This document shows, in pieces, positions 1 to 7,743 of a stretch of DNA of 10,000 bases. Numbering within the stretch: position 1 is the stretch's first letter; each line of letters begins with the position of its first letter. Origin of the DNA: Actinidia chinensis (Eukaryota; Streptophyta; Magnoliopsida; Ericales; Actinidiaceae); contig CM018905.1 of the NCBI GenBank assembly GCA_009663005.1, forward strand, positions 21,045,255 to 21,055,254, given 5' to 3'. Made by a program: the position numbers and the translations under genes. The notes under the pieces are model-generated. The model saw only the letters and a program-made list of their open reading frames with translations. It made no database searches and was not told the DNA's origin.

Positions 1-642
1 TAAGTAGTTTTTGTTAGAATCTAATTAAGTTTTGAAGATATTCGCCACGCAGCAAGTTCAAAAACCCAAACTCAACTCTTCTAGTGATCAATTTGAAGAG
101 TTCTTCACTCCATCTGGAATTTCCATCGCTCATCTCCCAAATCACCAAATTCACAGTTTTGTTCATCCGCAAGTAACCAAGATCATCATAAAAGAATCCT
201 GAATAGGGATGGATTGTTCGGGACTAGGGTTTAAACACTGCCATAATCCTGTGACGATCGTACTTGAACCCTAGTCTGGAAAAATTGATCCTAATAAGGG
301 ATTCTTCCTTAATGATTTTGGTAACTTGCAGATGAACAAAACTGCGAATTTGGTGATTTGAGGGATCGGTGACGAAGATTCCAGACGGAGTCAAGAACTC
401 TCCAAATTCATCATCGGAAGAGTTGAGTTTGGGTTTTTGAACTTGGTGCATGCTGAATATCTTCAAAACTTAATTGGATTCTAACAAAAACTATATAGTA
501 GAATCGTTAAGAACAAGAATGTAGTGCTTTGCTTGAGGATGAGCGTTTTGGATGGAAGCAAAATGAAGAGAAATCAAGAAAAGTACTTTGTTCTTTTTCT
601 TAAAGATTCTACTAACTAGTTTTTTGTTCGAATCCAATTAAG
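1..642 (-). repeat. Repeat unit U1, inverted relative of U2 and U5
   Basis: Positions 1-29 are the end of a preceding spacer. The body is 30-468, with loop TCCTG at 247-251 and arms of exactly 217 bp on each side. The spacer is 469-642. The left arm carries TAGGGTTTA (225-233), the closest telomere-like match in the window on this strand. The right arm has the diverged form GAAAAATTGATCC. Read on the minus strand, the body matches U5 nearly base for base, so U1 is marked as the inverted copy. A frame of 80 codons on the minus strand (224-466) differs from its U5 counterpart at only three residues, but I treat it as repeat, not gene. Confidence 0.9.
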
Positions 643-707
643 TTTTGAAGATATTCGCCACCCATCAAGTCAAAAACACAAACTCAACTCATCGAGTGAT
701 GAATTTG
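1..707 (+). repeat. Long inverted repeat, left arm (partner 2047-2753)
   Basis: Position p pairs with 2754-p without net drift at several check points. GTGCATGC (446-453) pairs with GCATGCAC (2301-2308), the U1 loop centre 249 pairs with the U5 loop centre 2505, and base 1 pairs with 2753. Similarity fades past about 707. The arm includes U1, its spacer and the outer left arm of U2, and it is still matching at base 1, so it probably continues upstream. Confidence 0.85.
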
Positions 708-1183
708 AAGAGTTCTTCACTCCATCTAGAATCTCCGTAACCCATCTCCCAAATCAATATCGCAGTTTTGTTCATCTGCAAGTTACCAAGATCATCAAGG
801 AAGAATCCCGTATTAGGATCAATTTTTCCAGACTAGGGTTCGAGTACTATCGTCACAGGATTATGGCAGTGTTTAAACCCTAGTCCCGAACAATCCATCC
901 CTATTCAGGATTCTTTTATGTTGATCTTGGTTACTTGCGGATGAACAAAACTGTGAATTTGGTGATTTGGGAGATGATTGCGGAAATTCCAGATGGAGTG
1001 AAGAACTCTTCAAATTCATCACTATTAGAGTTGAGTTTGGGTTTTTGAACTTGCTGCGTGGCGAATATCTTCAAAACTTAATTAGATTCTAACAAAAACT
1101 ACTTAGTAGAATTGTTAAGAACAAGAATGCAGTGCTTTTCTTGATGGTGGGCACTTTGAATGGAAGCGAAACGAAGAGAAATG
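643..1183 (+). repeat. Repeat unit U2, dyad reversed, cut by a foreign block
   Basis: The body is 643-1076 with loop CAGGA at 856-860; the left arm is 213 bp and the right 216 bp. The arm types are swapped relative to most units: the diverged form (GGATCAATTTTTCC) is on the left and the GAACAATCCATCC form on the right. TAAACCCTAG lies at 874-883. The spacer begins normally at 1077 but stops inside its loop near 1183, where an unrelated block starts. From about 761 onward U2 is a close direct copy of U5, offset 1647 bp. Confidence 0.9.
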
Positions 1184-1760
1184 GAAGAGAGAGAGAATTT
1201 CCATGCGGTACACTCAGTGCTAGATATAAATTTTGTGCACGTGCACTACGCGTGCTCATAGTACATGATGCGAGTACATGCACACTGCGTCTGGAGCCCG
1301 AAGCAGTCCAAACCCACGTCTCGAAGGTCGCCATCTATGAGCTTTTGGCCCAGCCTGCTAATTGTCTAATTTGGACCGGTGCAACTTGATATATTGCATG
1401 AGGTTTATGGGCCTAAGCCCAATATTTGTGTCACCCATCTCCCAAATCATCAATATCGCAGTTTTGTTCATCCGCATGTCACCAAGATCATAATGGAAGA
1501 ATCCCGAATTGGGATGGATTGTTCGGGACTAGGGTTCAAACACTGCCATCGTCTTGTGATGATAGTACTTGAACCCTTGTTCTGAAAAATCGATCCCAAT
1601 TTTGGGATTCTTCCATGATGATCTTGGCAACTTGCGAATGAACAAAACCGTGATTTGGGGGATGGGTTACGAAGATTCCAGATAGAGTGAAAAACTCTCC
1701 AAATTCATCATTTGTAGTGTTGAGTTTGGATTTTTGAACTTACTGCGTGGTGAATATCTT
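761..1760 (+). repeat. Segmental direct duplication, copy 1 (partner about 2408-3476)
   Basis: The right part of U2, the foreign block and most of U3 recur downstream at an offset of 1647 bp. The offset rises to 1650 before the 58-bp duplication and 1708 after it. Both block junctions are the same in the two copies. Similarity drops to the family background before 761 and after about 1760. Confidence 0.85.
1184..1429. other. Foreign block, copy 1 (unrelated to the array repeat)
   Basis: About 246 bp with no visible similarity to the repeat units and a visibly higher G+C. It replaces the second half of a spacer and the outer ~95 bp of the next left arm. Contents: a short GA run (about 1185-1195), TATAAAT (1225-1231), a perfect 12-bp palindrome around CACGTG (1235-1246), GGCCCA (1347-1352), and a small hairpin TGGGC-CTAA-GCCCA (1408-1421) that gives two TGGGCY motifs. 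TGGGCY and CACGTG are known plant promoter elements, so this may be a fragment of a promoter or a retroelement LTR; that is inference. I see no target-site duplication. A frame crossing it in each direction is not convincing as coding. Confidence 0.75.
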
Positions 1761-1940
1761 CAAAAGTTAATTGGTTGTTCTAACAAAAACTAGATAGTAA
1801 AATCGTTAAGAACAAGAACGTAGTGCTTTGCTTGAGGATGAGCATTTTGGATGGAAGCAAAATGAAGAGAAATCAAGAAAAGTACTTTGTTCTTTTTCTT
1901 AAATATTCTACTAACTAGTTTTTGTTCGAATCCAATTAAG
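1430..1940 (+). repeat. Repeat unit U3, chimeric, left arm truncated
   Basis: The remnant begins at GTCACCC, immediately after the foreign block. The inner 122 bp of the left arm remain, the loop is TCTTG (1552-1556), and the right arm (1557-1765) is complete. The spacer is 1766-1940. The right arm is the diverged type (GAAAAATCGATCCC). The right arm, spacer and start of the next unit closely match U8 and the start of U9 (about 4500-4940), including shared oddities such as GTGCTTTGCTTGAGGATGAG. U3 therefore derives from a U8-like unit. Confidence 0.88.
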
Positions 1941-2285
1941 TTTTGAAGATATTCGCCACCTATCAAGTTCAAAAACACATACTCAACTCTTCGAGTGATG
2001 AATATGAAGACTTGATCCTAATACGGGATTCTTCCTTGATGATCTTGAAATTCATCACTCGAAGAGTTGAGTTTGTGTTTTTGACCTTGATGGGTGGCGA
2101 ATATCTTCAAAACTTAATTGGATTCGAACAAAAACTAGTTAGTAGAATCTTTAAGAAAAAGAACAAAGCACTTTTCTTGACTTCTCTTCATTTTGCTTCC
2201 ATCCAAAACGCTCATCCTCAAGCAAAGCACTACATTCTTGTTCTTAACGATTCTACTATTTAGTTTTTGTTAGAATCCAATTAAG
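1941..2285 (+). repeat. Repeat unit U4, core-deleted mini-unit
   Basis: The body is only 172 bp (1941-2112) where about 439 is normal. The outer left arm (1941-2010) joins about 36 bp of inner right-arm sequence (GATCCTAATACGGGATTCTT region, 2013-2046) and then the outer right arm (2047-2112). The loop and both telomere-like motifs are lost. The spacer 2113-2285 is intact and reads in the opposite sense to the U1 spacer. A 106-codon frame across 1943-2263 exists only because the core is deleted and spans body and spacer, so it is not called as a gene. Confidence 0.87.
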
Positions 2286-2753
2286 TTTTGAAGATATTTA
2301 GCATGCACCAAGTTCAAAAACCCAAACTCAACTCTTCCGATGATGAATTTGGAGAGTTCTTGACTCCGTCTGGAATCTTCGTCACCGATCCCTCAAATCT
2401 CCAAATTCGCAGTTTTGTTCATCTGCAAGTTACCAAGATCATCAAGGAAGAATCCCGTATTAGGATCAATTTTTCCAGACTAGGGTTCAAGTACTATCGT
2501 CACAGGATTATGGCAGTGTTTAAACCCTAGTCCCGAACAATCCATCCCTATTCAGGATTCTTTTATGATGATCTTGGTTACTTGCGGATGAACAAAACTG
2601 TGAATTTGGTGATTTGGGAGATGAATGACGGAAATTCCAGATGGAGTGAAGAACTCTTCAAATTCATCACTATTAGAGTTGAGTTTGGGTTTTTAAACTT
2701 GCTGCGTGGCGAATATCTTCAAAACTTAATTAGATTCTAGCAAAAACTACTTA
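2047..2753 (-). repeat. Long inverted repeat, right arm (partner 1-707)
   Basis: This is the inverted partner of 1-707. It spans the outer right arm of U4, its spacer, all of U5 and the start of the next spacer. The inverted match runs across several dyad centres, so it is a higher-level inversion and not merely the arm symmetry inherent to each unit. The 1339 bp between the two arms are not symmetric. Confidence 0.85.
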
Positions 2754-2831
2754 GTAGAATTGTTAAGAACAAGAACGCAGTGCTTTTCTTGATGGATGGG
2801 CGCTTTGAATGGAAGCGAAACGAAGAGAAAT
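2286..2831 (+). repeat. Repeat unit U5, dyad reversed, cut by a foreign block
   Basis: The body is 2286-2724 with loop CAGGA at 2503-2507 and arms of exactly 217 bp each. The left arm is the diverged type and the right the GAACAATCCATCC type. TAAACCCTAG is at 2521-2530. The unit matches U2 in direct orientation (from 2408 on) and U1 in inverted orientation (entire body). The spacer starts at 2725 and is interrupted near 2831 by the second foreign block, at the same base as in U2. Confidence 0.9.
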
Positions 2832-3137
2832 GGAAGAGAGAGAGAATTTCTTTGCGGTACACTCAGTGCTAGATATAAATTTTTGTGCACGTGCACTACG
2901 CATGCTCATAGTACATGATGCGGGTACATGCACACTGCGTTCGGAGCCCGAAGCAGTCCAAACCCACGTCTCGAAGGTCGCCATCCATGAGCTTTTGGCC
3001 CAGCCTGCTAATTGTCTAATTTGGACCGGTGCAACTTGATATATTGCATGAGGTTGATGAGCCTGCTAATTGTCTAATTTGGACTGGTCCAACTTGATAT
3101 ATTGCTTGAGGTTTATGGGCCTAAGCCCAATATTTGT
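2832..3137. other. Foreign block, copy 2, with internal duplication
   Basis: A second copy of the 1184-1429 block, very similar and with identical junctions on both sides, so it was copied together with its flanks and not inserted again. It is about 60 bp longer because of a 58-bp tandem duplication at its right part. The CACGTG palindrome (2885-2896), GGCCCA (2997-3002) and the TGGGC/GCCCA hairpin (3116-3129) are all kept. No gene is recognised. Confidence 0.75.
3003..3118 (+). repeat. 58-bp tandem duplication inside foreign block copy 2
   Basis: Two adjacent copies, 3003-3060 and 3061-3118, both start GCCTGCTAATTGTCTAATTT and continue through AACTTGATATATTGC. They differ by a few substitutions. 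Block copy 1 has a single copy at 1353-1410, so this duplication is younger than the block duplication or was lost from copy 1. Confidence 0.88.
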
Positions 3138-3654
3138 GTCACCCATCTCCCAAATCATCAATATCGCAGTTTTGTTCATCCGCATGTCACCAAGATCATC
3201 ATGGAAGAATCCCGAATTGGGATGGATTGTTCGGGACTAGGGTTCAAACACTGCCATCATCTTGTGATGATAGTACTTGAACCCTTGTTCTGAAAAATCG
3301 ATCTCAATTTTGGGATTCTCCCATGATGATCTTGGCAACTTGCGAATGAACAAAACCGTGAATTAGTGATTTGGGGGATGGGTTACGAAGATTCCAGATG
3401 GAGTGAAGAACTCTCCAAATTCATCATTAGAAGTGTTGAGTTTGGATTTTTGAACTTCCTACGTGGTGAATATCTTCAAAAGTTAATTGGATTTTATCAA
3501 ATACTAGATAGTATAATCATTAATAACAAGAATGAAGTGCTTCTTTTGTGGATGGCCGTTTTGAATGGAAGCAAAATGAAGAGAAATCAAGAAAAGCACC
3601 GCATTCTTGCTCTTAACGATTCTACTAACTAGTTTTTATTAGAATTCAATTAAG
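3138..3654 (+). repeat. Repeat unit U6, chimeric, left arm truncated
   Basis: The counterpart of U3. It begins at GTCACCC after the block, with loop TCTTG (3260-3264) and a full 217-bp right arm (3265-3481) of the diverged type. Its spacer (3482-3654) has drifted more than most (CAAATACTAGATAGTATAATCA region) and does not match the U3 spacer well. The close U3/U6 match therefore ends at about 1760 and 3476. Confidence 0.88.
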
Positions 3655-4272
3655 TTTTGAAGATATTTGCCATGCAGTAAGTTCGAAAACCCAAACTCAA
3701 CTCTTCAAGCGATGAATTTAAAGAGTACTTCACTCCATCTAGAATCTCCGTCACCCATCTCCCAAATCACCAAATTCGCAATTTTGTTCATCCGCAACTC
3801 ACTAAGATCATCATGGAAGAATCCCGAATTTAGATGGATTGTTCGGGACTAGGGTTCAAACACTGACATCATCCTGTGATGACAGTAGTTGAACCTTAGT
3901 TTGGAAAAATCGATCCTAATTCGGTATTCTTCCTTAATGATCTTGGCAACTTATGGATGAACAAAACTACGAATTTGGTTATTCATGGGATGAGTGACGA
4001 AGATTCCAGATGGAGTGAAGAACTCTCCAAATACATCATCGAAAGAGTTGAGTTTGAATTTTTAAACTTGCTGCGTGAGGAATATCTTTAAAACTTAAAT
4101 GGATTCTAACAATAATAAAAACTAGATAACAGAATTGTTAAGAACAAGAATGCAGTACTTTTCTTGAGGATGGGCGTTTTGAATGGATGAGAAATGAAGA
4201 GAAATCGAGAAAAGCACAACGTTCTTTCTCTTAACAATTCTACTAACTAGTTTTTGTTAGAATCCAATTAAG
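3655..4272 (+). repeat. Repeat unit U7, complete
   Basis: The body is 3655-4093 with loop TCCTG at 3872-3876 and arms of exactly 217 bp. The right arm is the diverged type. The spacer is 4094-4272 and has a short insertion (AATAATAAAAAC region near 4110). The left arm contains stop codons in the frame that is open in some other units, consistent with non-coding drift. Confidence 0.92.
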
Positions 4273-4884
4273 TTTTAAAAATATTCGCCATGCAGCAAGT
4301 TCAAAAACCCAAACTCAACTCTTCCCGTGATGAATTTGAAGAGTTCTTCACTCTATCTGGATTCTCCGTCACCCGTCTCCCAAATCATCAATATCGCAGT
4401 TTTGTTCATCCGTAGTCATCAAGATCATCATGGAAGAATCCCGAATTAGGATGGATTGTTCGGGACTAGGGTTCAAACACTGCCATCATCTTGTGATGAT
4501 AGTACTTGAACCCTTGTTTTGAAAAATCGATCCCAATTTTGGGATTCTTCTATGATGATCTTGGTAACTTGCGAATGAACAAAATCGTGAATTAGTGATT
4601 TGGGGATGGGTTACGAAGATTCCAGATAGAGTGAAGAACTCTCCAAATTCATCATTTGTAGTGTTGAGTTTGGATTTTTGAACTTGCTACGTGGTTAATA
4701 TCTTCAAAAGTTAATTGTTTTTTCTAACAAAAACTAGATAGTAAAATTGTTAAGAACAAGAACGTAGTGCTTTGCTTGAGGATGAGCATTTTGGATGGAA
4801 GCAAAATAAAGAGAAATCAAGAAAAGTACTTTGTTCTTTTTCTTAAATATTCTACTAACTAGTTTTTGTTCGAATCCAATTAAG
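4273..4884 (+). repeat. Repeat unit U8, complete, block-free relative of U3 and U6
   Basis: The body is 4273-4709 with loop TCTTG at 4489-4493. From 4369 (GTCACCC) onward it closely matches U3 and U6, including TCATCAATATCGCAG, TCTTGTGATGATAGTACTTG and CCCTTGTT in place of CCCTAGTC. Unlike them it keeps its outer left arm and preceding spacer, so it resembles the empty site for the foreign block. A one-base deletion (CATCCGTAGTCATC) breaks the reading frame seen in other units. Confidence 0.9.
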
Positions 4885-5353
4885 TTTTGAAGATATTCGC
4901 CACCTATCAAGTTCAAAAATACAAACTCAACTCTTCGAGTGATGAATTTGAAGAGTCCTTCACTCAATCTAGAATCTCCGTAACCCATCTCCCAAATCAC
5001 TAAATTCGCAATTTTGTTGATCCGCAAGTCACCAAGATTATCATGAAAGATTACCGAATCGGGATGGATTTGAGGGATGGGTGACGAAGATTCCAGATGG
5101 AGTGAAGAACTCTCTAAATTCATCATCGAAAGAGTTAAATTTGAGTTTTTGAATTTGTTGCGTGGGAAATATCTTCAAAACTTAATTGGATTCTAACAAA
5201 AACTAGATATTAGAATCGTTAAGAACAAGAATGCAGTGCTTTTCTTGAGAATGGGCATTTTAAATGGAAGCGAAATAAAGAGAAATCAAGAAAAGCACTG
5301 CGTTCTTGTTGTTAACGATTCTACTAACTAGTTTTTGTTAGAATCTAATTAAA
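4885..5353 (+). repeat. Repeat unit U9, centre deleted
   Basis: The body is 296 bp (4885-5180), about 143 bp short. The left arm is joined to the right arm at about 5070/5071 (GGGATGGATT to TGAGGGATGG), removing the loop and both AACCCTA motifs. The sequence GATT could sit on either side of the junction, a 4-base microhomology. The spacer 5181-5353 is intact. A minus-strand frame of 130 codons (4734-5126) spans the deletion and the preceding spacer; it arises from the deletion and is not called as a gene. Confidence 0.88.
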
Positions 5354-5946
5354 TTTTGAAGATATTCACCATGCAACAATCTCAAAAACCCAAACTCAAC
5401 TCTTCTAGATACGAATTTAAAGAGTTCTCAGTCACCCATCTCCAAAATTACCAAATTCACAATTTCGTTCATCCGCAAGTCACCAAGATCATCATGGAAG
5501 AATCCCAATTTGGGATGGATTGTTCGGGACTAGGGTTCAAACACTGCCATCATCCTGTGATGACAGTAGTTGAACTCTAATCCTTAAAAGTTGATCCCAA
5601 ATCGGGATTCTTCCTTAATGATCTTGGCAACTTACGGATGAACAAAACTGCGAATTTAGTGATTTGGGGGTGGGTGACGAAGATTCTAGATGGAGTGAAG
5701 AACTCTCCAAATTCATCATTAGAAGAGTTGAGTTTGGGTTCTTGAGCTTGCTGCATTGGTAATATCTTCAAAACTTATTTGGATTCTAATAAAATCTAGA
5801 TAGTAGAATTGTTAAGAACAAGAACACAATGCTTTTCTTGAGGATGGACATTTTGAATGGAAGCAAAATAAATCAAAAATAAGAAGAGCACTGCGTTCTT
5901 CTTCTTAACGATTCTACTAACTAGTTTTTATTAGAATCTAATTAAG
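5354..5946 (+). repeat. Repeat unit U10
   Basis: The body is 5354-5773 with loop TCCTG at 5553-5557; the left arm is 199 bp and the right 216 bp. The left arm lacks about 18 bp between GAGTTCT and GTCACCC, a marker shared with U13. The right arm is the diverged type (CCTTAAAAGTTGATCCC). The spacer 5774-5946 has the variant AAATAAATCAAAAATAAGAA, shared with the spacer after U14. Confidence 0.92.
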
Positions 5947-6556
5947 TTTTGAAGATATTCGTAATGCAGCAAGTTCAAAAATCCAAACTCAACTCTTCTA
6001 GTGATGAATTGACAAAGTTCTTCACTCCATTTGGAATTTCCGTCACCCATCTCCCAAATCACCAAATTTGCAGTTTTGTTCATCCGCAAGTCAACAAGAT
6101 CATCATGGAGAATCTCGAATTGGGATGGATTGTTCTGGACTAAGGTTCAAACACTGTCGTCATCCTGTGACGACAATGTTTGAACCCTAGTCCCGAACAA
6201 TCCATCCCAAATCGGGATTTTTCCATGATGATCTTGGTGACTTGAGAATGAACAAAACATGGAATTTGGTGATTTTGGGGATGGGTGGCGAAGATTCCAG
6301 ATGGAGGGAAGAATTCTCCAAATTCATCATTGGAAAAGTTGAATTTGGGTTTTTGAACCTGCTGCGTGGGGAATATCTTCAAACTTAATTGGATTCTAAC
6401 AAAAACTAGATATCAGAATCATTAAGAACAAGAATGCAGTGCTTTTCTTGAGAATTGACATTTTGAATTGAAGCAAAATGAAGAGAAATAAAAAAAAGCA
6501 CTATGTTCTTGTTATTAACGATTCTGATATCTAGTTTTTGTTAGAATCCAATTAAG
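5947..6556 (+). repeat. Repeat unit U11, near-perfect palindrome centre
   Basis: The body is 5947-6383 with loop TCCTG at 6163-6167 and arms of 216 bp each. The right arm is the GAACAATCCATCCC type, so the centre is almost perfectly self-complementary: 6121-6162 against 6168-6209 pair at 39 of 42 positions by my count. The spacer (6384-6556) has GATATCTAG at 6525, shared with the spacer after U16. The unit closely matches U15 (offset about 2409). Confidence 0.92.
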
Positions 6557-7151
6557 TTTTGAAGATATCCGCCATGCAGCAAGTTCAAAAATCCAAACTC
6601 AACTCTTCTAGTGATGAATTGAAAGAGTTCTTCACTCCATCAGGAATCTCCATCTCCCAAATCACCAAATTCACTGTTTTGTTCATTCTCTAAGTCACCA
6701 AGATTATCATGGAAAAATACTGATTTGGGATGGATTGTTCTGGAATAGGGTTCAAACATTGCCGTCATCCTGTGACGACAATGTTTGAACCCTAGTCCCG
6801 AACAATCCATCCCAAATCAGGATTTTTCCATGATAATCGAATGAACAAAACAGTGAATTTGGTGATTTGGGGGGTGGGTGACGAAGATTTCAAATGGAGT
6901 GAAGAACTCTCCAAATTCATCATCGAAACAGTTGAATTTGGGTTTTTGAACTTGTTACGTGGGGAATATCTTCAAAACTTAATTGTATTCTAACAAAAAC
7001 TAGATATTAGAATCGTTGAGAACGAGAACGCAATGCTTTTCTTGAGAATTAGGCATTTAGAATGGAAGTGAAATGAAGAGAAATCAAGAAAAGCACTGCG
7101 TTCTTTTTCTTAACGATTCTACTAATTAGTTTTTGTTAGAATCCAATTAAG
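6557..7151 (+). repeat. Repeat unit U12
   Basis: The body is 6557-6977 with loop TCCTG at 6768-6772; left arm 211 bp, right arm 205 bp. The left arm has a 7-bp deletion (ATCTCCATCTCCC in place of ATCTCCGTCACCCATCTCCC), shared with U17. The right arm lacks bases near 6838 (ATAATCGAATGAAC). The centre is a near-perfect palindrome, about 41 of 44 positions. The spacer is 6978-7151. Confidence 0.92.
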
Positions 7152-7743
7152 TTTTGAAGATATTCACCATGCAGCAATCGCAAAAACCCAAACTCAACTC
7201 TTCTAGATATGAATTTAAAGATTTCTCAGTCACCCATCTCCAAAATCACCAAATTCACAGTTTTGTTCATCCGCAAGTCACCAAAATCATCATGGAAGAA
7301 TCCCGATTTGGGATGAATTATTCGGGACTAGGGTTCAAACACTGCCATCATCCTGTGATGATAATAGTTGAACCCTAGTCCTTAAAAATTGATCCCAAAT
7401 CGGGATTCTCCCTTGATGATCTTGACAACTTATGGATGAACAAAACTGCGAATTTTGTGATTTGGGGGTGGGTGACGAAGATTCCAGATGGAGTGAAGAA
7501 CTCTCCAAATTCATCATTAGAAGAGTTGGGTTTGGGGTTTTGAGCTTGCTGCGTTGGGAATATTTTCAAAATTTAATTGTATTCTAAAAAAATCTAGATA
7601 GTTGAATCGTTAAGAGGAAGAACACAGTATTTTTCTTGAGGATGGGCATTTTGAATGGAAGTAAAATGAAGAGAAATCAAGAGAAGCACTGCGTTATTAT
7701 TCTTAACGATTCTATAAATAGTTTTTGTTAGAATTCAATTAAA
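7152..7743 (+). repeat. Repeat unit U13
   Basis: The body is 7152-7571 with loop TCCTG at 7351-7355; left arm 199 bp, right arm 216 bp. It carries the same 18-bp left-arm deletion as U10, offset 1798 bp. The right arm is the diverged type. The spacer is 7572-7743. This unit starts the second copy of the higher-order block. Confidence 0.92.

Larger units (their letters stand above)
2408..3476 (+). repeat. Segmental direct duplication, copy 2 (partner about 761-1760)
   Basis: The second copy covers the right part of U5, foreign block copy 2 and most of U6. It differs from copy 1 mainly by the 58-bp tandem duplication and scattered substitutions, and it is flanked by less similar repeat sequence on both sides. 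Confidence 0.85.
5354..7151 (+). repeat. Higher-order block A (U10-U11-U12)
   Basis: Three units, about 1.8 kb, with distinguishing marks in order: an 18-bp left-arm deletion (U10), AAATAAATCAAAAATAAG spacer, ATGGAATTTGGTGATTTTGG (U11), GATATCTAG spacer, and a 7-bp left-arm deletion (U12). The same marks recur in the same order in 7152-10000. Confidence 0.82.

Noticed and set aside
1185..1195. GA microsatellite at the block edge.
   Set aside because: Only about five dinucleotide repeats; too short to call as a separate feature.
1089..1334. Open frames on both strands through the foreign block (81 and 85 codons), also near 2763-3039.
   Set aside because: They run from repeat spacer into the block, overlap each other on opposite strands, and the copy in block 2 differs by frame-changing indels. 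No recognisable protein motif.
1184..1429. Foreign block as an intact transposon or LTR.
   Set aside because: No terminal inverted repeats, no TG...CA ends that fit both junctions, and no target-site duplication. Both copies share the same junctions, so there was one capture followed by duplication.
1530..1545. GGTTCAAACAC near each dyad centre resembles a pol III B box, suggesting a SINE or tRNA-derived repeat.
   Set aside because: It misses the consensus at a key base, no convincing A box lies at a fitting distance, and no tRNA-like fold or terminal poly-A/T tail was seen.
1943..2263. 106-codon plus-strand open frame.
   Set aside because: It crosses the core-deleted U4 and the following spacer and is a by-product of the deletion; intact units do not keep it.
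4734..5126. 130-codon minus-strand open frame, the longest in the window.
   Set aside because: It spans a spacer, an arm and the U9 deletion junction, and exists only because of that deletion. Its parts are read in other frames or closed in sister units.
5949..6143. Recurring short open frames beginning MKIF.MQQVQKPKLNSS in many units and on both strands, as if a conserved small protein family.
   Set aside because: The same peptide appears on both strands only because the units are palindromes. Units differ by indels of 1 and 7 bp, lost start codons (ATG to ACG) and in-frame stops (for example in U1 and U7), so the frame is not maintained. No domain is recognisable.
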